The position numbers and the translations under genes were made by a program. Shown here piece by piece: positions 10,253 through 18,787 of a DNA stretch of 63,687 bases. Source of the DNA: Cyanobacteria bacterium RYN_339 (lineage in GTDB: Bacteria; Cyanobacteriota; Sericytochromatia; S15B-MN24; JAQBPE01). Within the stretch, counting starts at the first letter, position 1. Every line of letters begins with the position of its first letter. The notes under the pieces were generated by a model. That model was not told the DNA's origin. It was given only the letters and a program-made list of their open reading frames with translations, and made no database searches. Where the stretch lies: positions 1 through 63,687 of the forward strand of contig JAQBPE010000080.1 of the NCBI GenBank assembly GCA_028287685.1. Reading direction: 5' to 3'.

Positions 10253-12001
10253 ATGACCACCACCCTCCGCCGCCTCGTCACCGCCCTGACCCTGCTCGCC
10301 GCCTTCGCGCCGGCCCCGGCCTTCGCCGCCGGGCCGACCAAGGAGCAGAACGAGGCGACGCAACGCCTGCAACAAGATCGGCAGGCCTTGCGGAAGGCAG
10401 ACGCCCGGCTGCAGGAGGCGCGCGCCGCCCTGCTGGACGTGCCCACCTCGCGGGCCTCCGTCAGCCTGTCGCTGGCGAAGATGGCCTTCGACACGGCCAA
10501 CCTGAGCATCGTGATGAACGCGAAGCCGGAAGACGTGCTGTCCTGGCTGCGGAAGGGCGAGCGCTACGTCATGGAGGCGAGCATGAGCCTGATCCCGTCC
10601 CGCGGGGCGGAGGTCCGGGCCATGCTGATCGACGCGGGCAGCCTGCCCAAGACCGAGGTGGAGCTGATCAAGCTGCTCGACAAGCTCGCCGCCGCCCACT
10701 TCAACGTGCTGGTGCCGGAGGTCTACCGCCGCGGCTACACGATCTACCCCAGCGCGTTCACGGACCGCGATCCGGACTTCAAGGACGCCCCGGACATCTT
10801 GAAGATCCTCGTGCGCGAGGCCCACGTCCGCGGCATGGAAGTGCAGCCCTGGGTCTGGACCTTCCGGGCCCGCTCGCCCGGCTTCGGCAACCCGTTGCTG
10901 GGGCGCTTGCCCGGCCTGGGCGCGAGCACGGACGGCAAGGAGACGCGCTTCCTGAGCGCCGCCAACCCCCTGGCGCGCGAGTACGTCTTCGGGCTGCTGG
11001 ACGAGCTGGCCGAGCACTACGACATCGACGGCTTGTTGCTGGATTACATCCGCTACGACGAGGAAATCCCCGAAGACGACACCAGCAAGACCCGCTTCGC
11101 CCTGGAGTACCGCGCGCGCCACGGCGTGATGCCCACCTTCCCCGTGCCGCCGCACTCGCAGCTCGCCGTGGAGTGGCAGCTCTGGCGCGAGCAACAGGTG
11201 AACACGGCCGTGCAGGAGCTCTCGCGCATGCTGCGGGCGAAGCACCCGCGCTTCCCCATTGGGGCCGCGATCTTCCGCGGTGAAGGCTACGCTCGTTTGG
11301 CCAAGATGCAGCATTGGCGCCATTGGTCGAATAACCAGTGGGTCGATTGGGCGGCGCCGATGCTCTACACCCCCAAGAACGAGGACCTCGTGAAGTGGCT
11401 GGATTGGGAAACCGATCACCACACGCGCACGAACTTGATCTATCCGATCCTGGGCGTCCACCGCATGGACGAGCGCTCGGACCTGGTCGATGAAATCGTG
11501 GAACTGCACGCCAAGAACGTGCCCGGCTTCATGATCTTCGCGCTGGCCCACTTCGACATGACCCTGCTGGATGACCTCAAGGCGGGCCCGTTCCGGGAAG
11601 CGGCCGCCGTGCCCCACCGGAACCTGATTCGCGCCACGCGACGGGTGTTGGTGCAAGCCAACCACTACCTCACCCGCGTCTTCACGGAAGGCGACTTCGA
11701 GGCGGCCGCGACCGCGCGCATGCTGCACAAGGAGCTGGTGGCCATCAGCGTGCAGCTGCCCCTGCACGAGCTGCCGTATTGGCAGAACCAGCCCCTGATC
11801 GAGCGGATCCAGGGGGTCCAGGCTCTCGCGGACGCCGCGCCCTGGCCCGACGCCGTGCGCAAGGAGTTCAAGCACCGGCTGGATTACGCCATTACGCTGG
11901 TGCAGGCCAATGCCTTCCAACTGGACCACACGCGCTTCGTGCCGAGCAGCTTGCCGCCGATCCAGATCCAGGACGCACCGAAGAACGGGCAGGGGGACTG
12001 A
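10253..12001 (+). CDS. Glycosyl hydrolase-like 10 (GHL10/DUF187-type) secreted protein
   Basis: Signal peptide; DIDGLLLDYIRYDEE, FPIGAAIF, WVDWAAPMLYTP motifs. Confidence 0.85.
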   Translation: MTTTLRRLVTALTLLAAFAPAPAFAAGPTKEQNEATQRLQQDRQALRKADARLQEARAALLDVPTSRASVSLSLAKMAFDTANLSIVMNAKPEDVLSWLRKGERYVMEASMSLIPSRGAEVRAMLIDAGSLPKTEVELIKLLDKLAAAHFNVLVPEVYRRGYTIYPSAFTDRDPDFKDAPDILKILVREAHVRGMEVQPWVWTFRARSPGFGNPLLGRLPGLGASTDGKETRFLSAANPLAREYVFGLLDELAEHYDIDGLLLDYIRYDEEIPEDDTSKTRFALEYRARHGVMPTFPVPPHSQLAVEWQLWREQQVNTAVQELSRMLRAKHPRFPIGAAIFRGEGYARLAKMQHWRHWSNNQWVDWAAPMLYTPKNEDLVKWLDWETDHHTRTNLIYPILGVHRMDERSDLVDEIVELHAKNVPGFMIFALAHFDMTLLDDLKAGPFREAAAVPHRNLIRATRRVLVQANHYLTRVFTEGDFEAAATARMLHKELVAISVQLPLHELPYWQNQPLIERIQGVQALADAAPWPDAVRKEFKHRLDYAITLVQANAFQLDHTRFVPSSLPPIQIQDAPKNGQGD

Positions 12002-12003
12002 AC

Positions 12004-12714
12004 ATGGCCCGGGGGCTCGTGGTCTTCGACAAAGACGGCGTCCTGATGGACTTCCACCGGCGCTGGGCGGCTATCACCCACGCCCGCGCGGAGGCCCTGG
12101 CGGACTTCGTCGATCCCGAGGTGATGACGGCCTTGCTCGGGCTGACCGCGGACGACCGCGTCCTGCCGGGCGGCCTGCTCGCCGGCGCCTCGCGCCAGGA
12201 ATCGATGGTCGCCGCGGCCGTGGCGGTGCACCAGACTGGGTTGCCGTGGCATGAGGCGATCGGCCATGCCCGCATGGCCTTCGACCAGGCGGACTTCGAC
12301 GTGGACTTCGACCAGAGCTCGCAACCGTTGCCCGGCGTGGTCGAGACGGTGCGCACCCTCCACGCCGCGGGATGGGTGCTGGCGATCGCTACCACGGATC
12401 AAACGGATGATGCCTGGAAGTTCTTGCACCACGCGGGCCTGGCTGAGTGTTTCCGCACGGTGATCGGTGCGGACCGGGTGACGGTAGGGAAGCCCGACCC
12501 GGGCATGTTCATCCTGGCCTGCGAAAAGGCCGGCATCGCGCCGGCAGACGCCGTGATGGTCGGCGATCTCGACATCGACCTCATGATGGGCCGGGCCGCG
12601 GGCGCCCGCCTCATGGTCGGGGTGTTGTCCGGCGTGGGCGATACCGAGTTGCTGCGGCCCCACGCCGACCTCCTCATGGAGGACATCCAGGACCTGGTCG
12701 GGGCACTCGCTTGA
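12004..12714 (+). CDS. HAD-superfamily hydrolase (Gph-like)
   Basis: VVFDKDGVLMDFH, ATTDQT, GKPDPGMF, MVGDLDIDLMMGRAAGA. Confidence 0.92.
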   Translation: MARGLVVFDKDGVLMDFHRRWAAITHARAEALADFVDPEVMTALLGLTADDRVLPGGLLAGASRQESMVAAAVAVHQTGLPWHEAIGHARMAFDQADFDVDFDQSSQPLPGVVETVRTLHAAGWVLAIATTDQTDDAWKFLHHAGLAECFRTVIGADRVTVGKPDPGMFILACEKAGIAPADAVMVGDLDIDLMMGRAAGARLMVGVLSGVGDTELLRPHADLLMEDIQDLVGALA

Positions 12715-14042
12715 TCGCCTGGGCGTTGGCCGCGGCGCTGGCCACGCCGCCGAAGTTGGTGGTCCTCGAGTGGGAAGGCGGCGGCAGCCAGCTGGTGCGC
12801 CGCCTCCTGGCCGAAGGGGCCATGCCCCACCTGGCCGCGTTGGTGGCCCGCGGCGCCGTGGCCGAGGAGGCCCGGCCGCCTTTCGTGCGGGGTCGCCTGG
12901 CCGCCGGAGCCGCCTTATGGACTGGCGCCGCGCCGGACGTCAGCGGCGTAACGGGTGGGTACGTGCCGCTGGCCGGCCGCTCGATCCTGGAAGGCCACCC
13001 GGCCGACGTGCTGGCGGCGGCCTCCCTGCCCGAGGCGGCGGCCACGGCCGGCCGGCAAGTCGTGGCGGTCGACCTGCCCTGGCGCCCCGCGGGCGCCGCT
13101 GCCCTGACCATCGAGGAAGCGGTGCCGCTGGATGAGCGCTTGCCGGATGACCAGTACGGCGCGGAAATCATGACGCGGCTGGCGCGCCACCGCCATGCGG
13201 TGGTGGCGGCCATGAAGGCCCGGTCATGGGACGTTTTCACCGTGAGTCTGGCCCTGCCGGCGCGCGCGGAGGCCCGCTGGTGGGGGATCGTCGTGCCCGG
13301 CACGCCTGCGGCGGATGGGGCCGCGGCCGTGCGCGTCTGGCCGCGCTTGCGTCAGGTTTGCCAGGGCGTGGATTTGACCATCGGGGCGCTGGCGGACGCG
13401 TTGCCGCCTGGGGCCGTGTTTGCCGTGGTGGGCGAGCGCGGGCTGACGCCGACGCGCTGGACCTTCCACCCCAACGTGGCCTTGCGCCGGGCCGGGCTCC
13501 TGGCGTTGGACCGCACGGGACAGGTCGACCTGGCCCACACGGAGGTCATGTACGGTCCGACCAACGGGGGGTTCCTGCTGATCAACACGCTGGATCGCCC
13601 CGGCGGCATCGTGGACCCGGTGCGCGGTCCCGCCGTGGTCAATGCGGCACGGCGGGCGTTGCTGGAGGTCAGCGTCAAGACGCTTGAAGGCGTCCGCCCC
13701 GTGGTGCGGGCGGCCTTGCCGCCCGGTCCGGGCACGGGCACTGCCGGCGTCTTGTACCTGGGGCTCCAGCCCGGTTACGACATGGATGCCCAGCCCACCG
13801 GCGAGGCGTTGTTCAGCCCACGTCCGCCGGCTACCAGCGCCGGCGATGGCAGCCCGGAGGAGCCCGGCTTCCTGGCGGTCATAGGCCCCGGCCTGGCACC
13901 GCGGGGGCGCATGGCCGCCATCTCTACCCTGGACGTTGCGCCAACGCTCGCCCGCTTGATCGGCCTGCCGCCCCTCAAGGATGCGCGTGGCCGGGTGCTG
14001 ACGGAGCTGCTTAGATCCGCAGGCGCAGGCCAACCCAACTGA
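12711..14042 (+). CDS. Alkaline-phosphatase-superfamily/phosphodiesterase-like protein
   Basis: TTG start overlapping previous stop (TTGA); VVLEWEGGGSQLVRRLLAEGAMPHLAALVARGA and TLDVAPTLARLIGLP. Confidence 0.7.
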   Translation: MIAWALAAALATPPKLVVLEWEGGGSQLVRRLLAEGAMPHLAALVARGAVAEEARPPFVRGRLAAGAALWTGAAPDVSGVTGGYVPLAGRSILEGHPADVLAAASLPEAAATAGRQVVAVDLPWRPAGAAALTIEEAVPLDERLPDDQYGAEIMTRLARHRHAVVAAMKARSWDVFTVSLALPARAEARWWGIVVPGTPAADGAAAVRVWPRLRQVCQGVDLTIGALADALPPGAVFAVVGERGLTPTRWTFHPNVALRRAGLLALDRTGQVDLAHTEVMYGPTNGGFLLINTLDRPGGIVDPVRGPAVVNAARRALLEVSVKTLEGVRPVVRAALPPGPGTGTAGVLYLGLQPGYDMDAQPTGEALFSPRPPATSAGDGSPEEPGFLAVIGPGLAPRGRMAAISTLDVAPTLARLIGLPPLKDARGRVLTELLRSAGAGQPN

Positions 14043-14583
14043 AGTCCGGCGGCCAGGAGAGGCTCGGGATCACGCTGACCTCGACCAGGCCCATGCGGTA
14101 GGCGATTTCCGGCGAGATCAAGACGCCCTGCCCGTCGGGGGTGCCCCAGTTGGTGTCGTAGAGCTGGAAGCCACAGCGGAAGGTCAGGCCCGCCTCGCTT
14201 TGGAGCGATACCAGGAAACCGCCCTGCCAGCCCCAGACAGGCGGCTGGAAGACGTCGCCCGCGAGCCGCTCGCGCGTTTGCAGCACGCCGCCGTTGAGCG
14301 CAATTTGCATGCCGGCGGCTTCGCTGTTGAACAGGCGCCATGTGCCGCGGTAACCCCAGTTCTGGGGCGCGAAGACCTGGTCCATCGACACGCCCAGGCT
14401 GATGGCATCGGTGAACGCGAAATCCAGCGTGCCCGGGCCGAAGCCGTAGAAGAGCGCGAGCTCCTTGTCGTGGTAGTCCGCCTTGCCCTCGCGCAGCGTG
14501 GCGCGCGGGGGATCCGCGGCGAAGACGGGCGCTGCCAGGCCCAGGATGCATGTGGCGGCTGCCAGCGCGGGTACCAACTTCAT
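14011..14583 (-). CDS. Secreted/outer-membrane hypothetical protein
   Basis: MKLVPALAAATCILGLAAPVFA signal peptide; C-terminal WVGLRLRI beta-strand-like end. Confidence 0.7.
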   Translation of the reverse strand: MKLVPALAAATCILGLAAPVFAADPPRATLREGKADYHDKELALFYGFGPGTLDFAFTDAISLGVSMDQVFAPQNWGYRGTWRLFNSEAAGMQIALNGGVLQTRERLAGDVFQPPVWGWQGGFLVSLQSEAGLTFRCGFQLYDTNWGTPDGQGVLISPEIAYRMGLVEVSVIPSLSWPPDFSWVGLRLRI

Positions 14584-14689
14584 CGTTCGATGCCTCCTGT
14601 GATGCCTATCTTAGACGACGAGCGCGACCGCCGTCACGTTCCCCGGCTCGGTTGGCGGGGTATAACCATAACAAGAGGGTTCGCCTGCC

Positions 14690-15232
14690 ATGCCATTTCG
14701 CTACCAGATGCAAAAGGTCCTTGACCTCATGCTCAACCGCGAGAAAGCGATCGACGCGGAGGTCATGGCCGCCACCGCCGCGCGCAACATCGAGCAAGCC
14801 AAGCTCGACGAGATCGATATGCGCAAGAACGCCGCCCAGAAGGGCCTGAGCGCCCAGATGGGTGCCGGCGCCACGGCCGACGTCGCCGCCAGCAACGACT
14901 ACATCCAGGCGCTCAACCTCCGGGCCGAAGCCCAGATGAAGTATGTGAAGGCCGCCCAGACGGTCGTCAACGCCGCCTCGGAGAAGCAAACCGCCGCGCG
15001 CCGCGAGCGCAAGAAGATCGAGCAACACAAAGAGATGAAGCTCAAGATCTGGCAGGCGGAAGAGAAGAAGAAGGACGCCAAGAAGATGGACGAAATGGCC
15101 GGCACCATCTTCATGAAGAAGCGCGCCCTCAACGAAGAAAACGCCCGCGACGAAGCGGAGCGCGACGTGAAGATGGAACAGCTGCGGCTGCTGCGGGAAC
15201 TGCGCGAGAAGCGGGAAAAGAAGGGCTACTAA
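14690..15232 (+). CDS. fliJ: FliJ-like flagellar export chaperone
   Basis: MPFRYQMQKVLDLMLNREKAIDAEV start typical of FliJ; charged coiled coil; adjacent FliK-like gene. Confidence 0.7.
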   Translation: MPFRYQMQKVLDLMLNREKAIDAEVMAATAARNIEQAKLDEIDMRKNAAQKGLSAQMGAGATADVAASNDYIQALNLRAEAQMKYVKAAQTVVNAASEKQTAARRERKKIEQHKEMKLKIWQAEEKKKDAKKMDEMAGTIFMKKRALNEENARDEAERDVKMEQLRLLRELREKREKKGY

Positions 15233-15234
15233 GC

Positions 15235-16116
15235 ATGAACATCCAACTTGCCGTCACCCCGCCCCCCGCCGCCCCGGAGCCGCCGAAGCCCAACACCGGG
15301 CGCGAAGACGCCATCGCGGCCAACAAGAAGCAGGCTGACTTCCAGAAGCTGATCCACGACGAAGTGGAGAAGAAGAAGGCGCTGGAAGGCAAGAACCTGC
15401 CCACGCCGCTGCTGCCCTGGCTGGCGACGCAAGCCCCCGTGGCCAGCGACAATACCGAAGAGGAACTGGCCGGCATCAGCGCCGCGAACGCCCTGTCCGC
15501 CGGTGAGCGTGCCGCCGCCCGTGCCTTCGCCGCTTCCTTGGCGGGCCAGCGGCCCGTCGACGGCGCCAACGCCCGCGGTCGCAAGCCGGAGGAGCCGGTC
15601 GATTTCGAGGCCGTGAAGCCGACCGCACCCAAGGAAGCCGACGTCACCCCGGTCCACGTGGTTGTGGAAGCCGGGCTTCCCCCGGTGCAGCCGACCGAGT
15701 CCATCAAGCCGGGCCAGGACGTGCCGCTGGCACAGCTGCCCCAGGCCGTGGCCGGCACCGCGCGCCAACTGGTCAAGGACAACCAGGCCATCACCCAGCT
15801 TGATTTTCAGATCACCCCGCCGCACGTCGGCCCGGTGAACTTGGAGGTTAGCCTGCAAGACCGTGTCGTGAGCATCCAGATTGTGGTGCCCAACATCCAG
15901 GCCAAGCACGCGCTGGAAGGACAGATGGGCAACATCGCCTCGATCCTGCAGGCCCAGAACCTCACGGCCGGTCCCGTACGCATCGTCACGGCCGCCGCCG
16001 GGAAATCGGGCGCAGGCGCCATGGGCGCGCAGGGCGAACAGGCCGGCTTTGGCCTCCTAAACGGCGGCCGCAAGCGGGCTGCCGGGCCAGATGACATGAC
16101 GGCTGGTTCGGTTTAG
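15235..16116 (+). CDS. FliK-like flagellar hook-length control protein
   Basis: Low-complexity N-terminus and C-terminal LDFQITPPHVGPVNLEVSLQDRVVSIQIVVPN Flg_hook-type motif. Confidence 0.75.
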   Translation: MNIQLAVTPPPAAPEPPKPNTGREDAIAANKKQADFQKLIHDEVEKKKALEGKNLPTPLLPWLATQAPVASDNTEEELAGISAANALSAGERAAARAFAASLAGQRPVDGANARGRKPEEPVDFEAVKPTAPKEADVTPVHVVVEAGLPPVQPTESIKPGQDVPLAQLPQAVAGTARQLVKDNQAITQLDFQITPPHVGPVNLEVSLQDRVVSIQIVVPNIQAKHALEGQMGNIASILQAQNLTAGPVRIVTAAAGKSGAGAMGAQGEQAGFGLLNGGRKRAAGPDDMTAGSV

Positions 16117-16157
16117 CATAGGGGCGTCACCCCAAGCTTCCTTAAGGAGGAGGTCTC

Positions 16158-16646
16158 ATGCTAAACGTTGGCGACAAGTTCCCAAGCGTCTCGCTTGAAG
16201 GCACCCAAGGCGGCGAAGCCAAGCGCTATAACCTGGGCGATCCGTCCGGCAAAATCCGCGTGTTGGTCTTCTACCCCTTCGCCTTCACCCCCGTTTGAAC
16301 GCGGGAACTGCCGGACGCGAATTCCAAGTTATCGGAATTCAGCGCCCGCAACGCCGAGGTCTTCGGCGTTTCCATGGACAGCGTTCACACGAACCGGGCC
16401 TATGCCACTGAAATTGGCGGCCTCGGTTACCCCCTGCTCTCGGATTGGAACCCCCACGGCCACCTGGTGGATCAGCTCGGCATCCGCGTCGCGGAGAAGG
16501 GCTGTCCCAGCCGGACCACCGTGATCGTGGACAAGGATGGCGTCATTCGCGACATCCAGACGAACGCGCTCGGCGACGACCGCGACTTCGACGTCACGTT
16601 GGCGAAGGTCGCCGAGATCAACCAGGGGGAGGCGGCGGGAAGCTAG
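16158..16646 (+). CDS. AhpE-type peroxiredoxin, predicted selenoprotein (in-frame TGA = Sec47)
   Basis: ATG16158 preceded by AAGGAGG; translation MLNVGDKFPSVSLEGTQGGEAKRYNLGDPSGKIRVLVFYPFAFTPVUTRELPDANSKLSEFSARNAEVFGVSMDSVHTNRAYATEIGGLGYPLLSDWNPHGHLVDQLGIRVAEKGCPSRTTVIVDKDGVIRDIQTNALGDDRDFDVTLAKVAEINQGEAAGS; TGA at 16296-16298 sits at the peroxidatic Cys of FxPxxFTxxC. Confidence 0.87.
16301..16349 (+). other. Candidate bacterial SECIS element
   Basis: GAATTCC(16319-16325)-AAGTTATC-GGAATTC(16334-16340) perfect 7-bp stem; CGC/GCG continuation with one bulged A; optional outer GCGGG/CCCGC pairing; apical loop 27 nt after the TGA. Confidence 0.7.
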
Positions 16647-18574
16647 CTTAGCTCCAAGTAGCCCCGGCGACGCACGATCCCTCGTGCGGTTTCGCCGGGG
16701 CTCGCGCATTTCGCGCACTCCGCCACCGGCGCCGCCGTGTGGCCGCAGCCTTGGCAGATGGATAGCGGGAAGTCCAGGGCGTAAGCCCGCACGCCCGCGG
16801 CCGCGGCCGCCTGCACCCGGGCAATCGCCTGCTCGGCGGGCAACGTGGTGGGCTGCACGTCCCGGAAGACGCAGCCACCCGCGAACAGCGGCGCGTAGGC
16901 GCCCTCGATCGTCAGGCGCTCGTGCCAGGCCAGCCCGGCATCCGCCGGCAGCGACACGCCCGCACTGTAACCGGGCATCTCCGTCACGCCCTTGATCAGG
17001 CCGAACTCGCGTCGGTCCAGGCGCGCGAAGCGCTCGCTCACGCCGTCAGCATCGGCCGACTGCAGCACCAACCGCACGCCCAGCTGATCGCCCAGTTCCG
17101 CGCAGAGCGCGGCGGCCCGGCGGATGATGGTAAGGCCCTCGGCCTGGACGGACGGCGAGCCACCATGGTGTTCGCCCGCCAACACGACCAGGGCCTGCGC
17201 CAGGCCTACCAGCCCGATGGCCAGCGTTCCCTCGCGCAGCACATCGCGGATCGGGGCTTCCGGCGTCAGGGCGGCAGAGCCGTTCCAGAGGCGCTGGCCC
17301 ATCAGGAAGGGGAAGTCGGCCGCGGGCCGGGCGCCCAGGGCATCCAACCGGTGGACGAGGTGTTGGGCGGCCACCCGGATGGCGGCGTCCAGCGCCTGGT
17401 GGAAGTCGGTGGCTTCGCGGCGCGCCGTGAGGGCCAATCGGGGCAAGTTCACGCTCAGGCGGGCCACCTGTCCGACGCCGGTGCCGGCACCCACGCGGGC
17501 TTCATGCCCCGCATAAGCCACGCCTTCGCCGTCATGCACGAAGGTCACCAGCCGGCGGTCGCAGGCCAGCTCGACCGCCTGGCGCGTCAGGTCGAAGTTG
17601 GGGTCGCCCGGGTTCAGGTTCACGCCGGCACGAAGCAGGAAGACGACGTGGGGCCGCAAGGCCGCCTCGCCGCGACCCAGGCCCCGGCCGGCAGCCGTCA
17701 GCAGGGCCCGCGTGACCTCACGCCCCAGCGGGCTAACGTCGAGGCCGACCTGCAAGCTCGCGTAGGGCAAGTGGTCGCCGCCCTGAACGGACATTGTATT
17801 GAGGTTGTACACCAGGGATTCCATGGCCTGGTCCAGCTCGGCGGGCGTGGTCTGGGCCGGCAGCACCGTGGCCAGGTCGCTGTCGAAGGTGGCCAAGGTC
17901 TGGCCGCCATGGCAATCGGCCTGGGCGGCCTGGAGGATCACGGAGGTCAAGGCGGCGGCGGAGGCGGCGCGCTTCGGCGCCCGCATGAAGCCGTGGCCGC
18001 TGGCGAAACCATCTTGCAAGAGCCGCAAGTAAGGCACGACGAAGCCGTGGGGCGCCTGAGCGTAGTCCGCGAGTCCGTGCAGATGGATGGCGCCAGCCTC
18101 ATGGGCCTCCGCCATGGCCTCGGGCAGCACGCGGTTCATGTAGAACTCGCGGCTAGCGGCCACCCCGATGGCGGCGCGGCGCCAGCGGCTGCCGGCGGCG
18201 CGCGCCGGGGCCTCGTCGTTGGAGAGGATCTCCGCCACGGTGTCCATCAACTCGCTCTTGCCTTCGCGGATGCGGCTGCGGCGGGCACGGTAAAGGATGA
18301 AGGCCTTGGCCGTGCGGGCGTGCCCGTGCTCGATCAGGACCTTCTCGATCGTGTCCTGGATGGTCTCCACGGTGGGGATCTTGCCGGAGGCGTCGGTGCC
18401 TACCCGGCGCAGCACGTCCTGGGCCAACTCGTCGGCGAGGTTGTAGTCGGAACCCTGGACGGCTTGGGCGGACCGCATGATGGCGGCCACGATCTTGCTG
18501 CGGTCGAAGGCGACGATCCGTCCGTCCCGTTTTTGGATTTCCGAAATTTCCCGCGCCATGACCATGAGTGACAT
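16643..18574 (-). CDS. nrdD: Anaerobic (class III) ribonucleoside-triphosphate reductase
   Basis: N-terminal ATP-cone IQKRDGRIVAFDRSKIVAAI; C-terminal CQGCG...CAKC zinc site and RRRGYL glycyl-radical-type motif. Confidence 0.92.
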   Translation of the reverse strand: MSLMVMAREISEIQKRDGRIVAFDRSKIVAAIMRSAQAVQGSDYNLADELAQDVLRRVGTDASGKIPTVETIQDTIEKVLIEHGHARTAKAFILYRARRSRIREGKSELMDTVAEILSNDEAPARAAGSRWRRAAIGVAASREFYMNRVLPEAMAEAHEAGAIHLHGLADYAQAPHGFVVPYLRLLQDGFASGHGFMRAPKRAASAAALTSVILQAAQADCHGGQTLATFDSDLATVLPAQTTPAELDQAMESLVYNLNTMSVQGGDHLPYASLQVGLDVSPLGREVTRALLTAAGRGLGRGEAALRPHVVFLLRAGVNLNPGDPNFDLTRQAVELACDRRLVTFVHDGEGVAYAGHEARVGAGTGVGQVARLSVNLPRLALTARREATDFHQALDAAIRVAAQHLVHRLDALGARPAADFPFLMGQRLWNGSAALTPEAPIRDVLREGTLAIGLVGLAQALVVLAGEHHGGSPSVQAEGLTIIRRAAALCAELGDQLGVRLVLQSADADGVSERFARLDRREFGLIKGVTEMPGYSAGVSLPADAGLAWHERLTIEGAYAPLFAGGCVFRDVQPTTLPAEQAIARVQAAAAAGVRAYALDFPLSICQGCGHTAAPVAECAKCASPGETARGIVRRRGYLELS

Positions 18575-18693
18575 AACCTCTCTATGATGACCTGTAAGCC
18601 AATGCACCACGCGCGTCATGAGCGTGTTCGGCTGCTGAAAACCCGCGCCGCGCCCGTGATTTAAGTCATGACAAGCTGGGGTACATGTGGGAA

Positions 18694-18709
18694 AATGATG
18701 CCAATCATT
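18694..18709. promoter_or_regulatory. FNR/Crp-like palindrome (AATGAT-N4-ATCATT)
   Basis: AATGATgccaATCATT between divergent nrdD and AMIN-repeat gene. Confidence 0.4.
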
Positions 18710-18787
18710 CTACACAAAGGCGCCTGATTTCCGCAGTTTCCGCGATCTGGAAATCGACCTGGCCTGTGCAACGGAGGACGACAACGA

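Noticed and set aside
16296-16298. TGA in peroxiredoxin as a pseudogene or sequencing error
   Set aside because: Cannot be excluded without reads, but the exact position at the peroxidatic Cys, otherwise intact frame, strong RBS and a SECIS-like hairpin make Sec more likely
16296-16298. Global TGA reassignment (Trp/Gly code)
   Set aside because: Many intact genes in the window end with TGA at the expected C-terminus (e.g. genes ending 10242, 12001, 12714)
16168-16524. 118-aa + strand ORF overlapping the peroxiredoxin
   Set aside because: Wrong frame; composition is an artefact of high GC; the peroxiredoxin frame has the conserved motifs
18574-18787. NrdR boxes upstream of nrdD
   Set aside because: No pair of NrdR-type palindromes found; only one FNR-like palindrome
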